From the NCBI GenBank assembly GCA_963777095.1, contig CAVZOY010000004.1, forward strand, positions 186,001 to 250,000: 64,000 bases of DNA, given 5' to 3'. The notes beneath the pieces are model-generated. The model worked only from the letters and a program-made list of their open reading frames with translations. It made no database searches and was not told the origin of the DNA. Below, piece by piece: positions 46,747-57,047 of this stretch (the first letter of the stretch is position 1; every line of letters starts with the position of its first letter). A program made the translations under genes and the position numbers. Source of the DNA: CAVZOY01 sp963777095 (lineage in GTDB: Bacteria > Actinomycetota > Actinomycetes > Mycobacteriales > Geodermatophilaceae).

Positions 46747-49700
46747 GTGAACGAACCTGGCAGCCGAACCCGGTGAGCACGCCGGCGAACTCGATGCCCT
46801 CGAGCAGGCCATCGCGGCGCTGGACGGCCAGCGGGCGATCCTGGGCGACCAGGTGGTCGACACCGCGCTGCAGCCGCTGGTCGACAAGCGTGACCGGCTG
46901 CTCGCCCAGTCCGTCGGCGAGCAGCGCAAGGTCGTCACGGTCCTCTTCGCCGACATGGTCGACTCGACCCCGCTGGCGCGGCGCCTCGACCCCGAGGACC
47001 TCCAGCAGGTCATGAGCCGCTACTTCAGTGCGCTGCGTACGGCGGTCCAGGCCGAGGGCGGCGTGGTGGAGAAGTTCATCGGCGACGCCGTCATGGCCGT
47101 CTTCGGTCTCTACCGGTCGCGGGAGGACGACGCCGTCCGGGCGGTGCGCTCGGGCCTCGCGATGCTCGACGCCGTCGAGAAGCTCAGCGTCGAGGTGGAG
47201 GCCACCCACGGGCTGCGGGTGCGCATGCGCGTCGGCATCGACACCGGCGAGGTCCTGGTCACCGGCATGGCCGGGCAGACCGCGGGCGAATTCATGGTCG
47301 TGGGCGACACGGTCAACCGCTCGGCGCGGCTGCAGGCTGCCGCGCAGGCCGGCACGGTGCTGGTGTCCACCGAGACCGTCAACCAGGTGCGCGGATCCTT
47401 CGGCCTGCGCCGGGTGCCGGGCCTGAAGCTCAAGGGCATCGACGGCACCGTCGACGCGTACGCCGTCGTGGCCGCCGACGAGCGCCCGGAGTTCTGGCCG
47501 GAGGCGCGCGGCATCGAGGGCCTGGTCACCCGCACCGTCGGCCGCGAGTCCGAGCTGGCCCAGCTCCAGCAGGTCTACGACGAGGTCGTGACCTCGCGCA
47601 GTCGCCGGATCGTCACCGTCGTCGGCGAGGCGGGCGTGGGCAAGTCGCGGCTCGTCCACGACATCGAGACCTGGCTGGCGGCGCTGCCGACGGAGGTGTG
47701 GGTGCTGCGCGGGCGCGCGTCGCCTGCGACACAGGACGTCGCCAACGGCCTGCTGCGCAGCGTCTTCGCCGAACGGCTCCGCATCCGGGGCACCGACGAC
47801 CCCGGCCGGGTGCGGCGACGCTGGGCCGGCGGCTGGTACGAGTTGCTGGGCGAGCCCAGCACCGGCGGACGGGCCGAGACGGTCGCCAGTTGGCTGGGCT
47901 TCGCCCTCGACGAGGCCGGCCGGGAGGCGGTCGGCACGACCGACCCGGAGGCGTTGCGCCGGCGGGGGAGCGGCCTGGTGCTCCGGCTGCTCGAGAGGCT
48001 GGGGGAGCGGGCACCCGTCGTCGTCCTGCTCGAGGACCTGCACTGGGCCGACTCGGCCAGCCTCGATTCGCTGCACGACCTGGCCGAGGCGCCGGGGGCC
48101 GGCCCGCTGCTGGTGCTGGCGACCGCGCGGCCGGTGCTGCTCGAGCAGCGGCCCGACTGGGGAACCGAGGCTCCGGTGCACACCCAGGTGCGGCTCGGCC
48201 CGCTCGGCGAGCAGTCGGCGCGCGCTCTCGTGGCCGAGCTGCTCCAGCGGGCCGACCGCATCCCCGCGCGCCTCGTGCAGCTGATCGTCGACACCGCCGA
48301 CGGCAACCCCTTCTACGTCGAGGAGCTGGTCAAGTGGCTCATCGAGGAGGGCGTCGTCGACAACGGCGGTGAGCGCTGGCGGGTGAGCGCCGAGGCGGTG
48401 CGCCAGGTGCGCGTGCCCACGACGCTGCGCGGGCTGCTGCAGTCGCGGCTGGACTCGCTGGGCGTGCACGAGCGCGGAGTGATCGGCTGCGCGGCCGTCG
48501 TCGGCCGGGTGTTCTGGGACGACGCGGTCGCCCGCCTGGCCACCTCGGTCCCCGGACCGGCCCGCGGTCCGGCGTTCGAGCGGCTCACCGACCGCGAGGT
48601 GATCTTCGCGCGGCCGCAGTCGACGTTCTCCGGCAGCCACGAGTTCTCCTTCCGGCACGCCCTCATGCGCGACGTCGCCTACGAGGGGGTGCTGCGCTCG
48701 ACCCGGCGGGCGAACCATGCCCTTGCCGCCCAGTGGCTGGAGGAGGTCGCGACCCGCAGCGGGCGCCCGGACGAGCACGCGGCCTCCGTCGCCCACCACC
48801 ACGAGGAGGCGGGCGCGGCGGTGCCCGCCGCCCGCTGGTACCTGCGGGCAGGGAGCTACGCCGGCAGCACGTTCGCCAACGACGACGCGCTCCGGCTGCT
48901 CGAGCGGGCGAAGGGCCTGGCGCCGCCGCGCGAGGCGGCGCTGCGTGCGGAGATCCTCTTCGCGCGCGAGCAGGTGCTCGACCGGCAGGGCCGCCGCGAG
49001 GAGCAGCGCCAGGTGCTCGACGAGCTGGCGGCGATCACGGGCCTGGGACCGGCCGAACGGGCCCGGATCCGCCTGGCCGAGGGCCGCTGGTACTTCTTCC
49101 GCGGCGACTACGACCCGGTGCCGCCCCTCGCCGAGGAGGCCGCCTCCCTGGCGCGGGAGGCCGAGGAGCCGCTGCTCGAGGCCGAGGCGCTCATGCAGGG
49201 CGGCCGCGCGCTGGCGTACCGCAACCGGCACGCCGAGGCCCGGGAGTGGCTGCACCGGTCACTGGCCAAGGCGCGGGCCATCGGGGCGCACCAGGGGGCG
49301 GGGAGGGCGTTGCGGTTGCTCGGCGTCGTCGCGACCAACCTCGGTGAGATGGACGAGGGGCTGCGCCTGCTCGAGGCCGCGGCGGAGGAGCACCGGCGGA
49401 TCAACGACCGCGAGGGCGTCGCCATGGTCACCGGTCAGGTCGGCGCCCTGCTGCTCGAGCTCGGCCGGCTGGAGGACGCCCGCCCGCCCTCGGAGGAGGC
49501 CCTCGCGTACTTCGTCGAGATCGGGCACCGCTACCGCCAGGGCGTCATGCTCACCAACCTCGCTCGGATCGCGATGGAGCAGGGGCGGCTCGACGACGCG
49601 CTCGACCTCGGCTATCGGGCGCTGGAGCTCACCGAGGCGATCGACGACGCCGAGGGCATCGTCGCCTCGCTGCACGGCATCGGCGACGCCCAACGCCTCG

Positions 49701-50332
49701 CCGGCGACCAGGGGGCGGCCCGCGCGAGCCTGGAGCGCGCCCTGGGGGACGCCCGCACGCACGACCTGGGCTACTTCGTCGTCCACGTGCTCGCCTCCCT
49801 TGCCGCGCTCGACCTCGTCGAGGGCCGGCCGGACGACGCCGCCGCGCTGGCGCTCGAGGCCGTCGAGGCGGCGCGCAGCGCCGACTCGCCGCCGGCCGCG
49901 GCCCGGGCGGAGCTGGTGGCCGGCATGACGCTGGCCGCCACGGGGGATCCGGCCGCTCCCGACCGGCTCCGGACGGCCGCCGAGCAGCTGACCGGGCTGG
50001 GCCGGCGGGCCGACGCCCTCGAGGCGCTCGCCGTCCTCGCACTCGCCCTGCAGCGGACCGGCGACGACGGCGCGGCCATCGAGACCTGCGAGCGGGTGCT
50101 CGCCGAGCTCGACCGGGGCGTGCCGCCCGGCATCGTGCTCCAGGGACGGGTGCTCACCGACCTGCACCGGGTGCTGTCGCGGGCCGGCGACCCGCGGGCC
50201 GACGAGGTCGCCCGCCGCGCCGGCGCCTGGCTGCAGGAGCAGGCCGGTCGCATCGGCGACGACGACCTGCGCGGCCGCTACCTCACCTCGCCGCTGGCCA
50301 CCGAGCTGGCCGGCGTCGCCGCCGCCGGCTGA
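46747..50332 (+). CDS. Class III cyclase-AAA ATPase-TPR signalling protein, 5' frameshift
   Basis: A 1194-residue soluble protein. A short coiled coil leads into a class III cyclase domain (VVTVLFADMVDSTPLARRLD, KFIGDAVMAVFG, VGIDTGEVLVTG, about 65-240), an ATPase of the STAND/MalT type (P-loop VVGEAGVGKSRLVHDI near 292, VVLLEDLHWADSASLDSL near 427) and a long TPR array. No DNA-binding domain is seen at the end. The coherent reading begins ELAAEPGEHAGELDALEQAI, but has no start codon until GTG 46853. Removing one C near 46756 joins it to GTG 46747 (MNELAAEPG), taken here as the start. Confidence 0.87.
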
Positions 50333-50340
50333 CCGGCGCC

Positions 50341-50432
50341 GTCGTCAGGCGGTGTCTATTGGCCTGACTCCGCGCCCCGGTCCGCTCCTCGCTCGTTCCT
50401 CGCTGCGATGCTCCCGGGCTGTCGTCAGGCGG
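50341..50432. repeat. 12-bp direct repeat pair flanking an 80-bp unit
   Basis: GTCGTCAGGCGG occurs at 50341-50352 and again at 50421-50432. The second copy contains the last codons and stop of the DODA gene. The intervening sequence includes CTCCTCGCTCGT, the reverse complement of the leader motif seen before two genes in this window. The layout suggests a small duplication or insertion at the 3' end of the gene. Confidence 0.5.
50344..50368 (+). terminator. Hairpin after the cyclase-ATPase gene
   Basis: GTCAGGC (50344-50350) pairs with GCCTGAC (50362-50368) around an 11-nt loop, starting 12 bases after the stop. A modest stem; also part of the repeat described next. Confidence 0.45.
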
Positions 50433-51327
50433 CCTGGAAGGACCGCTTCGAGAGCCCGATCGTGTAGCCGTCGATCGTCGTCGTCACCGGCGCCGACGGG
50501 TCCGCCGCGGCGCCCAGGGTCACGAACAACGGGGTGAAGTGCTCGACCGTCGGGTGCGCGTAGGGCATGCCCGGGGCCGACGTGCGAAAGCGGGCGAGCT
50601 CGTCGACGTCGCCACGGTCGAGCGCGTCGGCGGCCCAGATGTCGAAGTCCGCGGACCATCCCGGCACCGCGTCCAGGTCGTTCCAGTCGATGAACGGCAG
50701 GCCGTGGGTCATGTAGCCCGAGCCGACCACCAGGACGCCCTGCTCCCGCAGCGTGCGCAGCCGCTCGCCGATCGCCAGAAGCCGGGTGCTGTCGTGGGTC
50801 GGCATGGACATCTGGAGGACCGGGATGTCGGCGTCCGGGTACATGATCTTCAGCGGCACCCAGGCGCCGTGGTCCAGGCCCCGCGAGGGGTGCTCGTGCA
50901 CCGGCTCGCCATCGGGCAGCAGGGCGGCGACCGTGCGGCCGAGCTCGCCGGCGTCCGGGGTGTCGTAGCGCATCCGGTAGTACATGGGGGAGAAGCCGCC
51001 GAAGTCGTAGACCAGGTCGCGCGGCTGCGTGCTGCTCAGCATCAGCGGCGCCGACTCCCAGTGCGCCGAGACGATGAGGACGGCGCGCGGCTTCGGCAGC
51101 GCCCGCGCCCAGTCGTGCAGCTGGGTCATCCAGCCGGCCATCTCGAACAGCATCGGCGCGCCGTGGCTCAGGTACAGACTGGGCAGCGGGCCGTCGTCCG
51201 GCGTCCAGAGGCGGTGCGGTGCGGCCTGCTCGGCGGCCGCCGCCCGGCGCAGGTGCGCGGCGAACGGGTGGGACGCCGGGATCGTGGCGTCGGCGGCCGC
51301 GGTCGTGCTGGGCGCGGGGGCGGTCAT
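50425..51327 (-). CDS. DODA-type extradiol aromatic ring-opening dioxygenase
   Basis: A 300-residue LigB-superfamily enzyme of the 4,5-DOPA dioxygenase/YgiD group. Metal ligands are expected in LYLSHGAPML, LIVSAHWESAPLML and VVGSGYMTHGLPF; GLDHGAWVPLKIMYPDADIP is the catalytic loop. The C-terminal EHFTPLFVTLGAAAD is also diagnostic. ATG 51327 is used (short in-frame upstream extensions exist). A palindromic TTGA-N4-TCAA site lies upstream. Physiological substrate uncertain: these enzymes cleave catechols in vitro. Confidence 0.9.
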   Translation of the reverse strand: MTAPAPSTTAAADATIPASHPFAAHLRRAAAAEQAAPHRLWTPDDGPLPSLYLSHGAPMLFEMAGWMTQLHDWARALPKPRAVLIVSAHWESAPLMLSSTQPRDLVYDFGGFSPMYYRMRYDTPDAGELGRTVAALLPDGEPVHEHPSRGLDHGAWVPLKIMYPDADIPVLQMSMPTHDSTRLLAIGERLRTLREQGVLVVGSGYMTHGLPFIDWNDLDAVPGWSADFDIWAADALDRGDVDELARFRTSAPGMPYAHPTVEHFTPLFVTLGAAADPSAPVTTTIDGYTIGLSKRSFQAA

Positions 51328-51386
51328 GGTGATGCTCCTGAGGGCGATTCGACGTGGTGCTCGACGACGACGGTACGCCCATTCGC

Positions 51387-51398
51387 TTGAGAGTTCAA
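51387..51398. promoter_or_regulatory. Candidate MarR-type operator upstream of the DODA gene
   Basis: TTGA-GAGT-TCAA lies 60 bases upstream of the DODA start codon, in the only AT-rich part of the divergent promoter region. TTGA/TCAA half-sites are common for MarR-family repressors, but no such regulator gene is in the window. Confidence 0.35.
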
Positions 51399-51550
51399 AT
51401 ACCTGCGTTGACCTGTCCGGGGGTCCCCCTGACGGGTGACGGCGTCCGCCCGAACGGGTCCGCCTGCGTGCTCCGCCCCGCACGATGACGGACGCGGACG
51501 AGGTCCCTGCTCGCCCGCACGGCCATGACCCTGCCGCGTTCGGAGCTCGA

Positions 51551-52783
51551 GTGACCACGACCCCGCTGGACCCCGTCCGGTCCCAGCCCCTGCCCGACCT
51601 GCTCACCCCGACCCGCCGCGACGTGCGGGTGGACGTGCTGCGCGGGCTGGCCATCGTCTTCGTGGTCGTGAACCACGTCGACGTCCCGAGCCTGTTCCAC
51701 CTCGTCTCGCAGGAGGCCATCGGCCCGATGACGGGGGCCGAGATGTTCGTCGCGCTCTCGGGCGTGGTGGTCGGCATGGCCTACCGCTCGCGCGCCCTGC
51801 GCAGCGTCCGGGGCGAGGCGCTCGAGCCGCTGTGGCGCCGGGCCTGGAAGCTCTACCTGGTCACCCTGGCCGTCGTCGTCCTCGCCTGGCTGGTGCAGTT
51901 CGTGCCCGGCATCGATGGCAGCGTCCTCACCAAGTGGACCGAGGTCGACGCCGACGGCAAGGTCATCGCCTGGGACCTCTACGCCGGAGTGGCCGACGGC
52001 CTGACCTGGCCGGTCCCGGGCAAGGTGCTCGGCGAGCTGCTGACGCTCCAGCTCGGCCCGCCGCAGTTCAACGTGATGGGCCTCTACGTCGTGCTGCTGC
52101 TGGCGGCGCCGGGAGTGCTCGCCTGCCTGAAGCGCGGTCGGACGGCGGCCGTGCTCGGTGTCAGCGTCGGGCTGTACGTCGTCTACCAGGTCAGCTCCAC
52201 CACCGTGCTGACCGCCGTGTTCGAGAGCCCGTTCCCGCTGCTCGCCTGGCAGCTGCTGTTCGTCCTCGGCCTGACCGCCGGCTGGCACCGCGAGTTCCTG
52301 GTGTCCCGGGCGCGGACGGCTGTCGGCGGAGCGATCCTCGGCGGGTCGGCCGTGCTCTTCGCCATCGGCCTGTTCTTCACCTGGAACAACCCGTGGCGAC
52401 CGTGGTCGTCCGACTCGTTGCAGTACAGCCTCGGGGTGATCCCGGAGGACACCTTCGCTGCGATGTACACCGCCCTCTTCGAGCGTTCGCCGCTCGGGCC
52501 GGGGCGGCTGGTGTTCGTCGTCGCCGCCCTGATCACGCTGTACGCGGCGCTCACTGTGCTGCGCCGGCCGGTCGAGCGCTTCGTGGTGCCGGTCCTGGCG
52601 CCGCTCGGCCAGGCGACGCTCTACGTGTTCGTGCTGCAGGTCTTCTTCGTCGCCCTCGTGGCGAGCCTGCCGCTGCCGGAGTCCGGCTCGGTGCTGTGGG
52701 GCACGGCCATCCACGCCATGGTGCTCACCGCGCTGTGGCTGATGGTGCGCCACCGGGTGCTCTTCAACGTCATACCCCGCTGA
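51551..52783 (+). CDS. OpgC-like acyltransferase family membrane protein
   Basis: A 410-residue polytopic protein of the OpgC/acyltransferase_3-like group, associated with acyl modification of surface glucans or other polymers. It opens RRDVRVDVLRGLAIVFVVVN HVD, the family signature with the Arg-Gly-Leu-Ala block and membrane His, then MTGAEMFVALSGVVVGMAYR. About ten membrane helices follow, ending LYVFVLQVFFVALVA and LWLMVRHRVLFNVIPR. GTG 51551 is chosen because GGAG lies five bases upstream; ATG 51485 would add 22 residues but has no ribosome site. It diverges from the DODA gene. Confidence 0.87.
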   Translation: MTTTPLDPVRSQPLPDLLTPTRRDVRVDVLRGLAIVFVVVNHVDVPSLFHLVSQEAIGPMTGAEMFVALSGVVVGMAYRSRALRSVRGEALEPLWRRAWKLYLVTLAVVVLAWLVQFVPGIDGSVLTKWTEVDADGKVIAWDLYAGVADGLTWPVPGKVLGELLTLQLGPPQFNVMGLYVVLLLAAPGVLACLKRGRTAAVLGVSVGLYVVYQVSSTTVLTAVFESPFPLLAWQLLFVLGLTAGWHREFLVSRARTAVGGAILGGSAVLFAIGLFFTWNNPWRPWSSDSLQYSLGVIPEDTFAAMYTALFERSPLGPGRLVFVVAALITLYAALTVLRRPVERFVVPVLAPLGQATLYVFVLQVFFVALVASLPLPESGSVLWGTAIHAMVLTALWLMVRHRVLFNVIPR

Positions 52784-52888
52784 CGCCTGTCCTGTCGGCT
52801 GCTCTGCCGGTGGTGTTCGTGCCTCGCGGGGGCTGCAGGACCGGCAGGGCACGAGAAACACCGGCACGGGCCGCGGGCGAGGCCCCGA

Positions 52889-53692
52889 TCACCCGCCGCT
52901 GACGCCCGGCGGCCGGCCGCCGAGCCGCCGCGTGAGCTCTGCTGCCGCCCGGACCACGGGCGGCAGCAGGGACGCGCGGTCGGCCGGGGGCACCTCGTCG
53001 GACGGAAAGGTCACCGCCACCCCGGCGACGGGTCGTCCGGTGTGGTCGAAGACCGGTGCGGCCAGCGAGGCGAAGCCGGGGGTCACCTCGCCGTCCTCGG
53101 TGGCGTGCCCGCGCTGCCGGACGTCGACGAGGATCCGCCGCAGCGCCGAGAGCGACGCCGGCCCGGTGCCGTGCCGCTCGACGAACGCCGCGGCGTCCGG
53201 GAACAGCGCCCGTACCTGCGCCGCCGGCAGGTGCGCCAGCACCGCCCGCCCGCTCGCGGTGAGCTGGGCGGGCAGCCGCACCCCGACGTCGGTGACCAGC
53301 GGTGGACGGCGGGGCGCCCGCTCCTCCACGACGTAGAGCGCCTCGCGGCCGTGCAGCACGGCCAGGTGCGCGGTGTGCCCGACCGCGTCGACGAGGCGCA
53401 CCAGTACCGGCCGCGCCAGTCGCGCGAGCGGTTCCTGGCGCAGGTACGCCGTCCCGAGCTCGAAGGCCGCGACACCCAGCCCGTACCGGCGCTCCTCCGG
53501 CAGGTGCACCACGAAACCGGCGGACAGCAGTTCGGTGAGCAGGTGGTAGGTCGTCGACCGCGGGAGCCCGAGGTCGCGGGCCAGCACCGCCGCCGGCACC
53601 GGACCGGGCTGGCGGGCCATCGCCTGCAGCACCGCGAGGGTGTGCCGCGCCGCCGGAACCCCACCGGGGCGTCGGGGCGCGGCGCCGGTCAC
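52889..53692 (-). CDS. IclR-family transcriptional regulator (probable hut regulator)
   Basis: A 267-residue regulator with an N-terminal winged helix (LAVLQAMARQPGPVPAAVLA, LGLPRSTTYHLLTELLSAGF) and the C-terminal effector domain (LTASGRAVLAHLPAAQV, RQRGHATEDGEVTPGFASLA, PVFDHTGRPVAGVAVTFPSD). It diverges from hutH with about 90 bases between starts, so it probably controls histidine degradation. GGTATACGAGACACC in that gap resembles an imperfect dyad and may be its site. Confidence 0.88.
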   Translation of the reverse strand: MTGAAPRRPGGVPAARHTLAVLQAMARQPGPVPAAVLARDLGLPRSTTYHLLTELLSAGFVVHLPEERRYGLGVAAFELGTAYLRQEPLARLARPVLVRLVDAVGHTAHLAVLHGREALYVVEERAPRRPPLVTDVGVRLPAQLTASGRAVLAHLPAAQVRALFPDAAAFVERHGTGPASLSALRRILVDVRQRGHATEDGEVTPGFASLAAPVFDHTGRPVAGVAVTFPSDEVPPADRASLLPPVVRAAAELTRRLGGRPPGVSGG

Positions 53693-53783
53693 GGCTCCGC
53701 AGCGTAGGGCCCGTCCGGTATACGAGACACCAATGACCCCCGCACGGATGGTGGGCGGTGGGCGCGCGGTGTGCCATGAGGTC

Positions 53784-55322
53784 GTGACAGCAGAGCGTGT
53801 GGACGTCGGCCCCGGACCGCTCGCACCCGAGGACGTCGTCCGGGTCGCCCGCGGCGACGCGGGCGTGCGGCTGACCGACGATGCCCTCGAGGCGATCGCC
53901 GCCAGCCGGAAGGTGGTCGACGACCTGGCCGGCGACGCGCAGCCGCACTACGGCATCTCCACCGGCTTCGGCGCGCTGGCCACCCGGCACATCGCCCCGG
54001 ACCTGCGCGCCCAGCTCCAGCGGAGCCTGATCCGGTCGCACGCCGCAGGCAGCGGCCCCGAGGTCGAGCGCGAGGTGGTGCGGGCGCTCATGCTGCTGCG
54101 GCTGTCCACCCTCGCGACCGGCCGCACCGGCATCCGTCCGACGACGGCGCAGGCCTACGCCGCGGTGCTGGACGCCGGGCTCACGCCCGTGGTGCACGAG
54201 TACGGATCGCTCGGCTGCTCGGGCGACCTCGCGCCGCTGTCGTCGGTGGCCCTGGCGCTGATGGGCGAGGGCGACGTCCGCGACGCCTCCGGCACCCTCC
54301 GGCCGGCCGCCGAGGCGCTGCCCGCGCACGGCATCGAGCCGGTGCAGCTGGCCGAGAAGGAGGGCCTGGCGCTGGTCAACGGCACCGACGGGATGCTCGG
54401 CATGCTCGTGCTGGCGCTGGCCGACCTGCGCCGGCTGCTCACCGTCGCCGACGTCGCCGCGGCCATGAGCGTCGAGGCGTTGCTCGGCACCGACGCCGTC
54501 TACGCCGCCGACCTGCAGGCGCTGCGCCCGCACCCCGGTCTGGCCGCCTCCGCCGCGAACCTGCGGGCGCTGCTCGCCGGCAGCGGCATCATGGCCAGCC
54601 ACCGCGGTCCCGAGTGCACCCGCGTGCAGGACGCCTACTCGCTGCGCTGCGCGCCGCAGGTGCACGGCGCCGCCCGCGACACCGTCGACCACGCCGCCGC
54701 CGTCGCCGGCCGGGAGCTGGCCGCCGCCGTCGACAACCCGGTGGTCACCCCCGACGGACGGGTCGAGTCCAACGGCAACTTCCACGGGGCGCCGGTGGGC
54801 TACGTGCTCGACTTCCTCGCCATCGCCGCGGCCGACGTGGCCGGCATGAGCGAGCGGCGCACCGACCGGTTCCTCGACGTGTCGCGCAGCCACGGCCTGC
54901 CGCCGTTCCTCGCCGAGGACGCCGGCGTCGACTCGGGGCACATGATCGCCCAGTACACGGCCGCCGGGATCGTCAGCGAGATGAAGCGGCTGGCCGTGCC
55001 GGCCAGCGTCGACTCGATCCCGTCGTCGGCCATGCAGGAGGACCACGTCTCGATGGGCTGGGCGGCGGCCCGCAAGCTGCGCCGCTCGGTCGACGGGCTG
55101 GCCCGGGTGCTCGCCGTCGAGGTGCTCACCGCCGCGCGGGCGATCGACCTGCGCGCCCCGCTGCGGCCGGCTGCGGCGACCGGCGGCGTCCGGGACGCCG
55201 TCCGTGCCGCCGGCGTGCCGGGCCCCGGCCGGGACCGCCACCTCGCGCCGGAGATCGAGGCCGTCGTCGGCCTGGTCGCCAGCGGCGCGCTGCTGACCGC
55301 CACCGGCATCGACCTCGTCTGA
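53784..55322 (+). CDS. hutH: Histidine ammonia-lyase
   Basis: First enzyme of histidine degradation, which removes ammonia to give urocanate. The 512-residue protein has the MIO-forming triad in YGSLGCSGDLAPLSSVALAL; the residue before Ser-Gly is Cys rather than Ala, a form I believe also occurs in Streptomyces enzymes. PHYGISTGFGALATRHI with the catalytic Tyr, LVNGTDGMLGMLVLAL, QDAYSLRCAPQVHGAARDT and SVDSIPSSAMQEDHVSMG are all present. GTG 53784 behind GAGG is the start; the frame is open further upstream without family similarity. hutU follows after 24 bases. Confidence 0.95.
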   Translation: MTAERVDVGPGPLAPEDVVRVARGDAGVRLTDDALEAIAASRKVVDDLAGDAQPHYGISTGFGALATRHIAPDLRAQLQRSLIRSHAAGSGPEVEREVVRALMLLRLSTLATGRTGIRPTTAQAYAAVLDAGLTPVVHEYGSLGCSGDLAPLSSVALALMGEGDVRDASGTLRPAAEALPAHGIEPVQLAEKEGLALVNGTDGMLGMLVLALADLRRLLTVADVAAAMSVEALLGTDAVYAADLQALRPHPGLAASAANLRALLAGSGIMASHRGPECTRVQDAYSLRCAPQVHGAARDTVDHAAAVAGRELAAAVDNPVVTPDGRVESNGNFHGAPVGYVLDFLAIAAADVAGMSERRTDRFLDVSRSHGLPPFLAEDAGVDSGHMIAQYTAAGIVSEMKRLAVPASVDSIPSSAMQEDHVSMGWAAARKLRRSVDGLARVLAVEVLTAARAIDLRAPLRPAAATGGVRDAVRAAGVPGPGRDRHLAPEIEAVVGLVASGALLTATGIDLV

Positions 55323-55346
55323 CCCACCGGAGCAGGAGGAATCCCC

Positions 55347-57003
55347 ATGGACGGCGCCCGACCGGTCCGCGCCCCCCGCGGCACCACGCTGACCGCCCGC
55401 AGCTGGCAGACCGAGGCGCCGCTGCGGATGCTCCAGAACAACCTCGACCCGGAGGTGGCCGAGCGCCCCGACGACCTCGTCGTCTACGGCGGCACCGGCC
55501 GCGCCGCCCGCGACTGGCGCAGCTTCGACGCGATGGTGCGCACGCTGACCGATCTGCGGGACGACGAGACGATGCTCGTGCAGTCCGGCCGGCCGGTCGG
55601 CGTGATGCGCACGCACGAGTGGGCGCCGCGGGTGCTCATCGCCAACTCGAACCTGGTCGGCGACTGGGCCACGTGGCCCGAGTTCCGGCGGCTCGAGCAG
55701 CTCGGCCTGACGATGTACGGCCAGATGACCGCGGGCTCGTGGATCTACATCGGCACGCAGGGGATCCTGCAGGGCACCTACGAGACGTTCGCCGCGGTGG
55801 CCGCCAAGCGCTTCGGGGGAACGCTGGCCGGCACGCTGACCCTGACCGCCGGCTGCGGCGGCATGGGCGGCGCCCAGCCGCTCGCCGTCACCCTCAACGG
55901 GGGCGTCTGCCTCGTCGTGGACGTCGACGCCGCCCGGCTGCGCCGCCGGGTCGAGCACCGCTACCTCGACGAGGTGGCCGACGACCTCGACGACGCCGTG
56001 GCGCGCTGCCTCGCGGCGAAGGGCGACCGCCGGGCGCTGTCGGTCGGCCTCGTCGGCAACGCCGCCACCGTGTTCCCGGAGCTGCTGCGCCGCGGCGTCG
56101 AGATCGACGTCGTCACCGACCAGACCTCGGCGCACGACCCGCTGTCGTACCTGCCCGAGGGCGTCGAGCTGGGCGACTGGCCCGACTACGCAGCGGCCAA
56201 GCCCGAGGAGTTCACCGACCGGGCCCGCGCCTCGATGGCGAAGCACGTCGAGGCGATGGTCGGGTTCCTGGACGCCGGAGCCGAGGTGTTCGACTACGGC
56301 AACTCCATCCGCGACGAGGCCCGGCTCGGCGGCTTCGACCGTGCCTTCGCCTTCCCCGGCTTCGTGCCGGCCTACATCCGGCCGCTGTTCTGCGAGGGCA
56401 AGGGCCCGTTCCGCTGGGCGGCGCTGTCCGGCGACCCGGCCGACATCGCGGTCACCGACCGCGCCGTGCTGGAGCTGTTCCCGGACGACGACCACCTGCA
56501 CCGCTGGATCCGCGCGGCGCAGGAGCGGGTCGCCTTCCAGGGGCTGCCGGCCCGCATCTGCTGGCTGGGCCAGGGCGAGCGCGACAAGGCGGGGCTGCGG
56601 TTCAACGAGCTCGTGGCGTCGGGGGAGATCAGCGCGCCGGTCGTCATCGGCCGCGACCACCTCGACACCGGCTCGGTCGCCTCGCCGTACCGCGAGACCG
56701 AGGCCATGGCCGACGGCTCGGACGCCATCGCCGACTGGCCGCTGCTCAACGCGCTGGTCAACACCGCCAGCGGGGCAACGTGGGTGTCGATCCACCACGG
56801 CGGGGGAGTGGGCATCGGCCGGTCGATCCACGCCGGCCAGGTGAGCGTCGCCGACGGCACTGCCGCTGGCCGCCGAGAAGCTGGCGCGCGTGCTCACCAA
56901 CGACCCCGCCATGGGCGTGATCCGGCACGTCGACGCCGGCTACGACCGCGCGGTCGAGGTGGCCGAGGAGCGCGGCGTCCGCGTGCCGATGCGCGAGGGC
57001 TGA
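55347..57003 (+). CDS. hutU: Urocanate hydratase, frameshifted in this sequence
   Basis: NAD-dependent enzyme converting urocanate to imidazolonepropionate. The start LQNNLDPEVAERPDDLVVYG, the NAD-binding LTLTAGCGGMGGAQPLAVTL, VDVVTDQTSAHDPLSYLPEG-type region, FPGFVPAYIRPLFCEGKGPF and IHHGGGVGIGRSIHAGQV are all diagnostic. An extra T near 56861 (GGCACTGCCGCTG) shifts the last 47 codons; repair restores PLAAEKLARVLTNDPAMGVI and a 551-residue protein, the usual size. ATG 55347 has AGCAGGAGGAA upstream. Operon with hutH. Confidence 0.95.
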
Positions 57004-57047
57004 CCGGCTCGACCTCGAGTCGGACCCGTTTCCGAGGAGGACTTCTG

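Noticed and set aside
54211..54240. Cys in place of Ala in the MIO triad of HutH as a sign of an altered enzyme
   Set aside because: Cys-Ser-Gly at this place is, as far as I recall, found in active actinobacterial histidine ammonia-lyases; all other motifs are normal.
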